Of a stretch of DNA of 25,970 bases, positions 6,997-13,674 are shown in pieces (within the stretch, counting starts at the first letter, position 1; each line of letters opens with the position of its first letter). The stretch is from positions 1 to 25,970 of the IMG/VR virus record IMGVR_UViG_3300031659_000080. One strand, given 5' to 3'. The translations under genes and the position numbers were made by a program. Below the pieces are notes generated by a model, which had not been told where the DNA came from, did not search any database, and saw only the letters and a list, made by a program, of their open reading frames with translations. This DNA comes from a virus.

Positions 6997-7398
6997 ATGA
7001 CACAACCCCTAAATGAAAATAAATGTAACATTGAATGCCAATGGATGGACACAAACCGACTTTTGATTAATCCAGATGGACAAGTTTTACCGTGTTGCTA
7101 TTTTGCCAATGTGATATACACTTATGATAAATTGGGCGTGCCAGGAAAGATTGCTGAAAAACCCAATCAAGTGACAGATCAAATGGGTAATAAATTGGCT
7201 ATTAGTGAACAAACAAAATCAACCAACATTCTTATGAATTATTACCAAAACCGTGAAAAATATAACATTAACGAAAATTCACTAGAAGACATTATTACAA
7301 GTGATTGGTTTGTGAAAACATTACCCGAATCGTGGGATGATTCAGATAAGATAGCGTCGCATTGTGTCAAACATTGCACAAAGAAATCCGATGAATAG
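6997..7398 (+). CDS. Stand-alone SPASM-like iron-sulfur domain protein
   Basis: This 133-residue protein is a clear paralogue of the one at 6544-6978. It shares the pattern IxCxWM, then NPDGQVLPCCYFAN, then LEDI, DWFVKTLPESW, and a final HCVKHC. The cysteines are at residues 14, 33, 34, 123 and 127 (C10 is extra). It has its own ribosome binding site (AGGG 11 bases before ATG) and no radical-SAM core attached. It may therefore work in trans with the core at 5796-6572, or with a host or phage partner. The variable middle (residues 40-90) differs from its twin and might set specificity. Function is inferred from the cysteine layout only. Confidence 0.7.
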   Translation: MTQPLNENKCNIECQWMDTNRLLINPDGQVLPCCYFANVIYTYDKLGVPGKIAEKPNQVTDQMGNKLAISEQTKSTNILMNYYQNREKYNINENSLEDIITSDWFVKTLPESWDDSDKIASHCVKHCTKKSDE

Positions 7399-7489
7399 GT
7401 TTTGTGTTATTCCATTTATATCTTTAACTTCTGATAATAAAGGACTTACCAGACCTTGCTGTAAATATGCTATGGAATCTTCCTACTGA
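7391..7489 (+). pseudogene. Fragment of a further SPASM/Twitch-type cysteine-rich gene
   Basis: This 32-codon frame begins inside the stop of the previous gene and reads MNRFCVIPFISLT, then DNKGLTRPCCKYA, before a stop. The spacing C-x-x-P-F followed by a G and CC is the N-terminal layout of auxiliary-cluster proteins of the radical-SAM type, as in the neighbouring genes. It is far too short to be a full domain, and a frame at 7467 looks like its continuation. I read it as a decayed gene. Confidence 0.5.
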
Positions 7490-7622
7490 TGAATTAAAGA
7501 AAGTACACTCGACGTTAAAGGCTGATCTGTCTACTTTGTCTCCTACGAATAAGAATTATGACAAGGTAGATCACCTTGTTAATCATCAAATTGCAACATG
7601 GCTGCTGGATAGTTATATTTAG
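7467..7622 (+). pseudogene. Out-of-frame continuation of a decayed cysteine-rich gene, or a small ORF
   Basis: This 51-codon frame reads MLWNLPTDELKKVHSTLKAD and ends in HQIATWLLDSYI. A WN...ELKKV segment often follows the CC motif in SPASM/Twitch-type proteins, so this may be the downstream part of the fragment at 7391, shifted in frame and joined to unrelated sequence. No ribosome binding site was seen. Its stop codon TAG shares its last base with the GTATACTAT that starts element B. A genuine 51-residue protein is possible but less likely. Confidence 0.35.
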
Positions 7623-7690
7623 TATACTATCCCTTCCATAAGATACTCTTATATTATATCGATATTCTACAGAAAGTAAACCCCCTAAAT
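7622..7690 (-). repeat. Promoter-bearing intergenic element, copy B
   Basis: This is the right-hand relative of the element at 2407-2480, in the same orientation: GTATACTAT, a CCCTTC tract, ACTCTTATATTATA, CTACAG and GTAAACCCCC-TAAATG in the same order. With copy A it brackets the island of glycosyltransferase, methyltransferase and radical-SAM genes. It lacks the second inverted-repeat arm and the forward promoter of copy A. Confidence 0.7.
7653..7680 (-). promoter_or_regulatory. Reverse-strand sigma70-type promoter
   Basis: On the reverse strand TTTACT (7680-7675) and TATAAT (7658-7653) are 16 bases apart, and the -35 box is preceded by TTAGGGGG. It would transcribe leftward into the cysteine-rich genes in antisense. 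No reverse-strand gene is evident downstream. Confidence 0.6.
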
Positions 7691-7865
7691 GATATGTAAA
7701 GCACCTTTTTTAGGCATGACTGTTGATCCAAGGGGTATGCTAACATTATGTTGCGCCACCAACAATAGGAAATACTTTAATACGAATCATACGAAAATGA
7801 TGAACCGGGTCAGAGGAATAGATATTTTTGAAATTGAACCGCGATTATCGTCAATCTTCGAATGA
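7689..7865 (+). pseudogene. N-terminal remnant of another SPASM/Twitch-type cysteine-rich protein
   Basis: This 58-codon frame reads MICKAPFLGMTVDP, then RGMLTLCCATNNRKY, and stops after 58 residues. The layout C-x-x-P-F, DP-x-G, CC matches the auxiliary-cluster domains upstream, but the later cysteines and any radical-SAM core are missing. No ribosome binding site precedes it, and the -35 region of the reverse promoter ends nine bases upstream. I read it as the remainder of a deleted gene, third in a row of similar pieces. A short functional iron-binding peptide cannot be excluded. The rest of the 507-base interval 7399-7905 holds only the two fragments at 7391-7622, element B and a late promoter. 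Confidence 0.5.
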
Positions 7866-7872
7866 AAAGTGT

Positions 7873-7880
7873 TATAAATA
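7873..7880 (+). promoter_or_regulatory. T4-type late promoter
   Basis: An exact TATAAATA octamer, the sequence recognised by the T4 late sigma factor gp55 with gp33 and gp45, lies 26 bases before the start codon at 7906. It restarts late transcription after the accessory island. Confidence 0.8.
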
Positions 7881-7905
7881 AGGATAAGAGAGTTAAGAGG
7901 ATGCT

Positions 7906-8238
7906 ATGGCTATATACGAAGATTTCCTTATGGAACAAGGCGCGTCGTTTAAATACAACGTTACTATCGAAACTCCTGCTGGTGGTGCATACGATCTATC
8001 TGGTCATACCCTGTCCGCAAAGATGAAAAAGACGTACGGTTCTGCGACGACGACTGAAACCTTTACCGCCAGCACCACATCGCTGCCCGGTGAAATTCAG
8101 CTGGTTCTTACCGATGAACAAACTTCTTCTATTAAAGCAGGTCGTTATGTTTTCGATATCGTAATGGAGACGCCATCAACTGATAAATATCGTGTGGTAG
8201 AGGGCCAGATTACGGTTTCTCCTGGTGTGACGGTGTAG
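7906..8238 (+). CDS. Small beta-sandwich virion protein (BppU-like N-terminal domain type)
   Basis: This 110-residue protein begins FLMEQGASFKYNV and continues with alternating beta strands (YDLSGHTLSAKM, GEIQLVLTDEQT, AGRYVFDIVM, RVVEGQITVSPGVTV). The order 'L-x-G-x-x-L/A-K-M ... I-x-L-x-L-T-x-x-Q-T ... G-x-Y-x-F-D-I ... V-x-E-G-x-I-T-V-x-P-G-V-T' is that of an immunoglobulin-like baseplate or decoration domain of the BppU N-terminal type. It is found in marine T4-like phages in my memory. It sits directly behind a late promoter (26 bases) and four bases before the next structural gene. A role as a baseplate or fibre attachment piece is likely; the exact place is unknown. Confidence 0.65.
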   Translation: MAIYEDFLMEQGASFKYNVTIETPAGGAYDLSGHTLSAKMKKTYGSATTTETFTASTTSLPGEIQLVLTDEQTSSIKAGRYVFDIVMETPSTDKYRVVEGQITVSPGVTV

Positions 8239-8242
8239 TCAT

Positions 8243-9856
8243 ATGGTAGATAAAAAAGGCACCATTTACAATCCTTTTGGTAAAGTTGAGTTTAAGACAA
8301 AAGATCCTCTTGAAGTTAGCTACATCCTACAGTCGCTTGCTGACACGGTTGTTACATTCGACGGTTCAGTAGAATTCTTTAAATCGCTTTCCGATCCTAA
8401 GTACGATTCCGCACAAGTATCAGATATTATATCGTTCGGTTTGGGCAAGTTGGCCAGCGACGCTATTACTACGAGTGAGGGCGTTTATTTTGCTACGGCA
8501 AGACCCTTAGGGGATAGCGGCGATGTCAGTGACCTATTTGCCTTACATTATCAAAAAAATCTTACCGATGCCGCAGACGTAGAAGATCTAATAGGTGTGC
8601 CCGATGGATTAACCTATTCATATGCTATGTCAAAAGGCGATGCCGCAGCGGTGGCAGACGTATTTTCACGTACGGTAATATATAACAGATCATTTATAGA
8701 TGCCGGTTCACTATCAGATACCCCTGCTATTAGTTATTCTACTCCTAAAGCAGACAGCGCATCTCCGAGTGACGCAGCAGCGTTACTTACCGGTAAAGTT
8801 TTAGGAGACGCAGGTACCATATCAGATGCACCTGCTTTTGCAAGTACCCTCGGTAAATCAGACACAGCCTCAGCGGCAGAAGATTTTGCACCAGCTTGGC
8901 AATACGACAGATCCCATAGCGACGCGAGTAATACATCAGACGCGCAGGCGTTCAATCTAACTAAAGTGCTTGCTGATACCGTAACCGTAATAGATTCGGA
9001 CGGGTTTGTGATCGGATTCCAGATTGACTCGGAACCAGCAGATTCCAGTTCTACGTCTGACGCACCAGTATTTATTGTCGGAAAAGTATTAACGAATATT
9101 GCCGATGCAGCAGAATCGCTAGCACTTTTTACCGGAAAAACTTTAGCAGACACAGCTAACCCAACTGATGCTGCACCAACCTTCATCGTAGACGCGGTGA
9201 GAGCAGATAGCGCACAAAGTACCGATGTGCCAGCACTTGCTATAGGAAAACCCTTCGCGGATTCAGCGGCAGGTGGGGATGTGATAACCTCATTCGGTTA
9301 TGGTTTAGGTAAAGCAGATGCAGCTGTAACAAGCGAATCTCTCGCCCAGGTTTGGCAATATAGTAAACCCCATGCAGATAGCTCACAGACGTCGGACGCT
9401 CCTGTATTTAATTCAGGACTTAGTAAAGCAGATAGTGCAGGAACGTCAGATACGCAGTCGTTCGCGAGTATCCTGGGTAAATCAGATTCCGCATCTGTAG
9501 CCGATTCATCTATTAGATCGTTTGGAAAAAATTTAGCAGATGCCGCAGATGCTGAAGACCTAGTTGGTGTTCCAGATGGCATTACATACCAATTTGCGAT
9601 GACGAAAGCCGACACGGCTAACGCTGGGGAATCTCTCGCAAGAGCTTGGGTGGCACTACGATCTTACGCTGATAGCTCCCAGGTATCAGACGCAGCGGTT
9701 GTTGCAGCGACATTCAATGAAATACCTACCGACCTTCAGTTTGTCACTGATTCTGGTGAACTATTACTATTTAACTACTTCGAAGCAGACTTCGTTGTTG
9801 CTGCTACGACTGCAGCAACCATATATAATGCTGAAGATATAGTATCTCTTACATAA
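8243..9856 (+). CDS. Highly repetitive virion structural protein (ADS..SD repeats)
   Basis: This is a 537-residue acidic protein. After a start of about 35 residues (KGTIYNPFGKVEFKTKDPLEVSY) almost the whole chain consists of degenerate units of about 17-20 residues. Each has the form K-x-L-A-D-(S/T)-A-x-x-S-D-A-P-x-F. It ends in an aromatic, non-repeated tail (DLQFVTDSGELLLFNYFEAD, then EDIVSLT). A larger block (TDAADVEDLIGVPDG, then Y.AM.K.D) recurs 324 residues downstream in nearly the same form. There is no signal peptide or membrane segment. Repeats of this style are seen in fibrous virion proteins of marine myoviruses. The regular Asp and Ser positions could bind cations, but that is conjecture. 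The start ATG follows the previous stop by four bases without a strong ribosome binding site. Confidence 0.65.
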   Translation: MVDKKGTIYNPFGKVEFKTKDPLEVSYILQSLADTVVTFDGSVEFFKSLSDPKYDSAQVSDIISFGLGKLASDAITTSEGVYFATARPLGDSGDVSDLFALHYQKNLTDAADVEDLIGVPDGLTYSYAMSKGDAAAVADVFSRTVIYNRSFIDAGSLSDTPAISYSTPKADSASPSDAAALLTGKVLGDAGTISDAPAFASTLGKSDTASAAEDFAPAWQYDRSHSDASNTSDAQAFNLTKVLADTVTVIDSDGFVIGFQIDSEPADSSSTSDAPVFIVGKVLTNIADAAESLALFTGKTLADTANPTDAAPTFIVDAVRADSAQSTDVPALAIGKPFADSAAGGDVITSFGYGLGKADAAVTSESLAQVWQYSKPHADSSQTSDAPVFNSGLSKADSAGTSDTQSFASILGKSDSASVADSSIRSFGKNLADAADAEDLVGVPDGITYQFAMTKADTANAGESLARAWVALRSYADSSQVSDAAVVAATFNEIPTDLQFVTDSGELLLFNYFEADFVVAATTAATIYNAEDIVSLT

Positions 9857-9878
9857 AAAAAATGGTAGATATTTTTTA

Positions 9879-9886
9879 TATAAATA
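9879..9886 (+). promoter_or_regulatory. T4-type late promoter
   Basis: An exact TATAAATA octamer lies 58 bases before the start at 9945. It is the last exact octamer before the run from 9945 to gp17, so it probably also drives gp13 to gp17 by read-through. An AATAAATA at 9912-9919 might be a weaker second copy. Confidence 0.8.
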
Positions 9887-9944
9887 AACACGTATATATG
9901 ATACTACACCTAATAAATAAAGATTAAGCTAACAGGAGAAACCC

Positions 9945-10394
9945 ATGCTTACAGATTTTCTAAAACCTTCAGGACAATTAAAAATTGTTCTGCGCGACAA
10001 AGATGGAAACGTTAAGTCCGAAGATACACACACCAACTTGGTTGTAACTACCGGTCTTAATTACATCGCGGCTCGTATGACCGACACATCCGAACCGGCA
10101 GATATGTCCCACATGGCAGTTGGTACAGGTACAACTAGTGCAGCTGCGGGTCAGACTGCTCTTGTAACTGAAAATGCACGTGTTGCATTGACTGGCGGCG
10201 AAGGTGCTCCATCAACGAACACTATTGTTTACACATGCACATTCCCTGCTGGCACTGGTACCGGCGCTGTGACTGAAGCTGGTGTTTTGAATGCAGCTTC
10301 ATCTGGTACACTGCTTTGTCGTACAGTATTCTCTGCAGTTAATAAAGGTGCAGATGATAGTGTTACTATCACTTGGACAATTACCATTAGCTAA
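9945..10394 (+). CDS. Virion structural protein, tail-fibre-associated type
   Basis: This 149-residue, Thr- and Ala-rich beta protein starts FLKPSGQLKIVLRDKDGNVK, has a NLVVTTGLNYIAARM helix (about residues 31-45) and the phrase MAVGTGTTSAAAGQTAL near residues 56-73. It ends in GVLNAASSGTLLCRTVFSAV and DDSVTITWTITI. This order is typical of a conserved small structural protein next to fibre genes in many tailed phages. In these the beta strands form a compact sandwich that probably sits on the tail or fibre. AGGAG stands six bases before the ATG. It lies between the repeat protein and the large fibre, so a fibre-attachment role is likely by position. Confidence 0.6.
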   Translation: MLTDFLKPSGQLKIVLRDKDGNVKSEDTHTNLVVTTGLNYIAARMTDTSEPADMSHMAVGTGTTSAAAGQTALVTENARVALTGGEGAPSTNTIVYTCTFPAGTGTGAVTEAGVLNAASSGTLLCRTVFSAVNKGADDSVTITWTITIS

Positions 10395-10425
10395 TCTCAA
10401 TAATTTAGAAAGGTAGTATCCTGTT

Positions 10426-12021
10426 ATGGTCACCATCACGAAGCGCAGCGTAAAAGGCTCACCACTCACAAATGACGAAGTTGATGCTAACTTCGACAAT
10501 CTTAATACTGGAAAGTTGGAAATTACTGCTTCAACTGGGTCTGCAACTGTACCTAAAGGTACAACTGCGCAGCGTGATGGTTCACCTGCAACAGGAATGA
10601 TTCGCTATAATTCTACCTTAGAAGAATTTGAGGGATACACCGATAATGGTTGGATAGGGATCGGCGACGGGCTCGATTCGGCTGAAGTAATACAATTAGG
10701 GCATGATGCTCTTGACGGATTCGTTTCTGACGAACACATTGCCCACTCGGGTGTAAATGTAGTTGCTGGTGCCGGCCTTACCGGTGGTGGTTCAATAGCT
10801 GCGAGTAGAACAATCAATGTTGTTGGTGGTACGGGCATTACCGTAAATGCTGATAATATAACCACTACAGATGGAGAAATTGTTCACGACAATCTATCAG
10901 GTTTCGTAGCCAATGAGCATATTGATCACTCAGGTGTAACATTAACTGCTGGCACTGGTTTAAGTGGCGGCGGGACAATCACTGCAAACCGTACTTTTAA
11001 TATCGACTCGGCCGAATTTCTTGCGGCTTTTGAGTCAAGTATTAATCACGATAACTTAACAGCCTTTGTTGCTAACGAACACATTGATCATACCAGTGTG
11101 AGCGTCACAGCTGGCGCAGGGTTGACTGGTGGAGGTACGCTTGCTTCAACCCGGGACATCGCGGTTGGTGCAGGTACAGGTATTACAGTCAATGCAGATA
11201 ATATAACTACGAACGATGGTGCCATTGTTCACGATAATCTTTCTGGTTTCGTAGCAAATGAGCATATCGATCACTCAGGTGTTTCGATCGTCGCTGGCAC
11301 AGGACTTACTGGCGGTGGTACAATCACTGCAAACCGAACACTTAATGTCATCGGTGGAGTTGGTATTGATGCAAATGCTGATGATGTAGCGATTGACTCT
11401 GCAGAATTTCTAGCGTATTTTAACCCATCGATTGTTCATGATAACCTAAGTGGGTTTGTTGCTAACGAGCATATTGATCATACTGGTGTTTCAGTTGTTG
11501 CTGGTGCCGGTTTAACTGGTGGTGGTACTATCGCGGCTAGCAGGACATTAAACGTCATAGCTGGTACTGGTATTACGGTTAATGCAGATAATATAACCAC
11601 AAATGATGGACAAATTGTTCACGACAATCTATCAGGTTTCGTAGCCAATGAGCATATTGATCATACTGGTGTTTCAGTTGTTGCTGGTGCCGGTTTAACT
11701 GGTGGTGGTACTATCGCGGCTAGCAGAACGCTGAATGTTATCGCTGGTACTGGTATTACAGTCAATGCTGATAACATAACTACGAACGATGGTCAAATTG
11801 TTCACGACAACCTAAGCGGATTTGTTGCTAACGAGCATATTGATCACTCAGGTGTAACATTAACTGCTGGCACTGGCATGACTGGTGGCGGAACCATTGC
11901 TGCCAGTAGAACATTCAATGTTGCGGGAGTTACATCATCGATGTTCTCAAGTGCAAGTACGGTATTAATTAAGAATGCTGCTGGGACTACCTTGAAAACA
12001 ATCAGATCACCGGGATCATAA
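10426..12021 (+). CDS. Tail fibre protein with HDNL...GGG repeats
   Basis: This 531-residue protein has an N-terminal domain (MVTITKRSVKGSPLTNDEVDANF, then ATGMIRYNSTLEEFEGY, about residues 1-85) of the kind that anchors fibres to the baseplate. About seven repeats of roughly 55-65 residues follow, each with HDNLSGFVANEHIDHSGV, then AGTGLTGGGTI, ANRT or ASRT, and often TGITVNADNITT. Two repeats are replaced by an IDSAEFLA variant. The protein ends in STVLIKNAAGTTLKTI plus five residues, the same C-terminal module as in the fibre at 758-1471. The repeat type is well known from tail fibres and predicts a trimeric beta-helical shaft. No chaperone or peptidase domain is visible at the C-terminus, so the receptor-binding tip may be another protein. 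Confidence 0.85.
   Translation: MVTITKRSVKGSPLTNDEVDANFDNLNTGKLEITASTGSATVPKGTTAQRDGSPATGMIRYNSTLEEFEGYTDNGWIGIGDGLDSAEVIQLGHDALDGFVSDEHIAHSGVNVVAGAGLTGGGSIAASRTINVVGGTGITVNADNITTTDGEIVHDNLSGFVANEHIDHSGVTLTAGTGLSGGGTITANRTFNIDSAEFLAAFESSINHDNLTAFVANEHIDHTSVSVTAGAGLTGGGTLASTRDIAVGAGTGITVNADNITTNDGAIVHDNLSGFVANEHIDHSGVSIVAGTGLTGGGTITANRTLNVIGGVGIDANADDVAIDSAEFLAYFNPSIVHDNLSGFVANEHIDHTGVSVVAGAGLTGGGTIAASRTLNVIAGTGITVNADNITTNDGQIVHDNLSGFVANEHIDHTGVSVVAGAGLTGGGTIAASRTLNVIAGTGITVNADNITTNDGQIVHDNLSGFVANEHIDHSGVTLTAGTGMTGGGTIAASRTFNVAGVTSSMFSSASTVLIKNAAGTTLKTIRSPGS
11467..11726 (+). repeat. 77-base identical direct repeat inside the fibre gene
   Basis: Bases 11467-11543 and 11650-11726 are identical over 77 positions, with a spacing of 183 bases (61 codons). 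The other repeat units of the gene are clearly more diverged. The identity suggests a recent duplication or gene conversion, and the spacing keeps the frame. Confidence 0.85.
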
Positions 12022-12031
12022 GGAATAAACA

Positions 12032-12787
12032 ATGGCGAATCCATCATCTAGACAGGAACTGATAGACTACAGTCTAAGACGATTAGGTGAACCCGTCATT
12101 GAAATTAACGTTGATCCCGATCAGGTTCAAGATCGGGTGGACGAAGCCTTACAATACTGGCAGGAATATCACTCAGACGCAACATATAGAACATATGTGC
12201 CGCACCTCGTAACCGCCACCGATGTGACGAATGAATATATTACGGTTTCAGACGATGTAATTTATGTAAGTAAACTATTCCGAATCTCGTCAAGCTTCAA
12301 TGCGTCTTTTAACTTTTTCGATATTAAGTATCAGATGATGTTAAATGACATTGCCGACATGCAAAACTTTGCTGGGGATTTAGCGTACTACGATCAATTG
12401 AACCAATACCTATCCCTTCTTGATATGAAATTAAACGGCTCGCCTCAAACGACCTATTCACGTAAAATGAACAGACTATATCTTCATGGTGATTTTAATG
12501 ATAAAGATGTACAAGCTGATGATTATATCGTATACGAGGCGTATAAGACCGTAGATTCTGGCACCCACGGGAAAGTGTGGAATGATCTATGGTTAAAAGA
12601 ATACACCACTGCGCTGATTAAACAACAGTGGGGATCAAACTTAATTAAATTCGAAGGAATGCAGATGCCTGGCGGCGTAACGCTCAATGGAAGACAGATC
12701 TTTGAAGATGCGGTGCAAGACATCGAAAAACTTAGAGAAAAGATCCGTTTAGACTTTGAGATGCCAGCAGACTTCTTTGTAGGATAA
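12032..12787 (+). CDS. 13: Neck protein gp13
   Basis: This 251-residue protein begins SRQELIDYSLRRLGEPVIEI, followed by NVDPDQVQDRVDEALQYWQEYH. That is the helical opening of T4 gp13-type head-completion proteins (T4 gp13 has 309 residues). It continues with a beta region (EYITVSDDVIYVSKLFRI) and ends in a long helical part with TLNGRQIFEDAVQDIEKLREKI. gp13 seals the portal after packaging and, with gp14, forms the neck to which the tail joins. The gene starts after AAGGAA and is followed after three bases by gp14 and then gp15 and gp16, the order of marine T4-like phages. It is shorter than T4 gp13 because peripheral segments are absent. Confidence 0.85.
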   Translation: MANPSSRQELIDYSLRRLGEPVIEINVDPDQVQDRVDEALQYWQEYHSDATYRTYVPHLVTATDVTNEYITVSDDVIYVSKLFRISSSFNASFNFFDIKYQMMLNDIADMQNFAGDLAYYDQLNQYLSLLDMKLNGSPQTTYSRKMNRLYLHGDFNDKDVQADDYIVYEAYKTVDSGTHGKVWNDLWLKEYTTALIKQQWGSNLIKFEGMQMPGGVTLNGRQIFEDAVQDIEKLREKIRLDFEMPADFFVG

Positions 12788-12790
12788 AAT

Positions 12791-13651
12791 ATGGCAACGA
12801 ACGTATACGTCTCACATAAGGTAAGCTCCGAACAAAATCTTTACGAAGATATTATCATCGAATCCCTTAAGTTCTATGGACAAGATGTTTATTATTTACC
12901 TAGAACCCTAGTAAACGAAGATAAGATTTTAGGGGAGGATATCCCATCGAGATATTCTTCTGCATATAAGATCGAAATGTATATCGAGAACGTAGAGGGT
13001 TTCGACGGAGAAGGAGATCTTTTCACTAAGTTCGGCATAGAAATCCGCGATCAGGCTACTTTTATTGTAGCCAAACGCAGATGGAGACACGTTGTTAATC
13101 AACAGAATAACACGATTAACATAGAAAGACCTCGAGAAGGCGATGTAATTTACTTGCCGCTGTCAAATAGTATGTTCCAGATTATGGCGGTAGAGCACGA
13201 ATCTCCTTTCTATCAAATCAGTAATCTCCCAACATATAAATTGCGGTGTGAAGCATTCGAATATGGCGGTGAAGACTTTGATGCGGGGGTTAAAGCAATT
13301 GATGCTATTGACGCTGAGTATGCGTATGAATATCAACTGACACTCGATAGTGCTGGATCATCAGCGGGATATAGGGTAGGTGAAGCAGTTACCCAAACGT
13401 TTGCATCTGGCACTATTATGTCGGGTGAAGTTTCTAACTGGAACGATTCAGATAAAGTACTTAGTATTGTTCACGCAGGTGCAGACGACGGTAAATATCA
13501 TACATTTGTAACAGGTTTAAATATAGCGGGCACAAATAATTCTATTAATGTAAATGCAGTGAATGAAGACAATCAACTTTCGGGTAACGAAAAAAATGAC
13601 TTCTTTGATACGACGGAAACTAGTATGTCATTTTTAGACTTCAGTGAATAA
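12791..13651 (+). CDS. 14: Neck protein gp14
   Basis: This 286-residue protein has the gp14-type start (YEDIIIESLKFYGQDVYYLPR, about residues 19-39). A beta-rich middle follows, with RDQATFIVAKRRW (about residues 87-99) and GDVIYLPLSNSMFQIMAVEHE (about residues 117-137). The C-terminal half (residues 180-286) is less conserved, rich in Ser, Asp and Asn, and longer than in T4 (256 residues). Together with gp13 it forms the hexameric neck collar on which the tail docks. An AGGA seven bases before the ATG lies in the end of gp13, and the genes are three bases apart, consistent with coupled expression. Confidence 0.85.
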   Translation: MATNVYVSHKVSSEQNLYEDIIIESLKFYGQDVYYLPRTLVNEDKILGEDIPSRYSSAYKIEMYIENVEGFDGEGDLFTKFGIEIRDQATFIVAKRRWRHVVNQQNNTINIERPREGDVIYLPLSNSMFQIMAVEHESPFYQISNLPTYKLRCEAFEYGGEDFDAGVKAIDAIDAEYAYEYQLTLDSAGSSAGYRVGEAVTQTFASGTIMSGEVSNWNDSDKVLSIVHAGADDGKYHTFVTGLNIAGTNNSINVNAVNEDNQLSGNEKNDFFDTTETSMSFLDFSE

Positions 13652-13674
13652 AATCCATTCGGGGATCCTCAGTA

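Noticed and set aside
9851-9878. A- and T-rich inverted stretch after the acidic repeat gene as a terminator
   Set aside because: The stem would be only A-T pairs and too weak; it overlaps the late promoter region.
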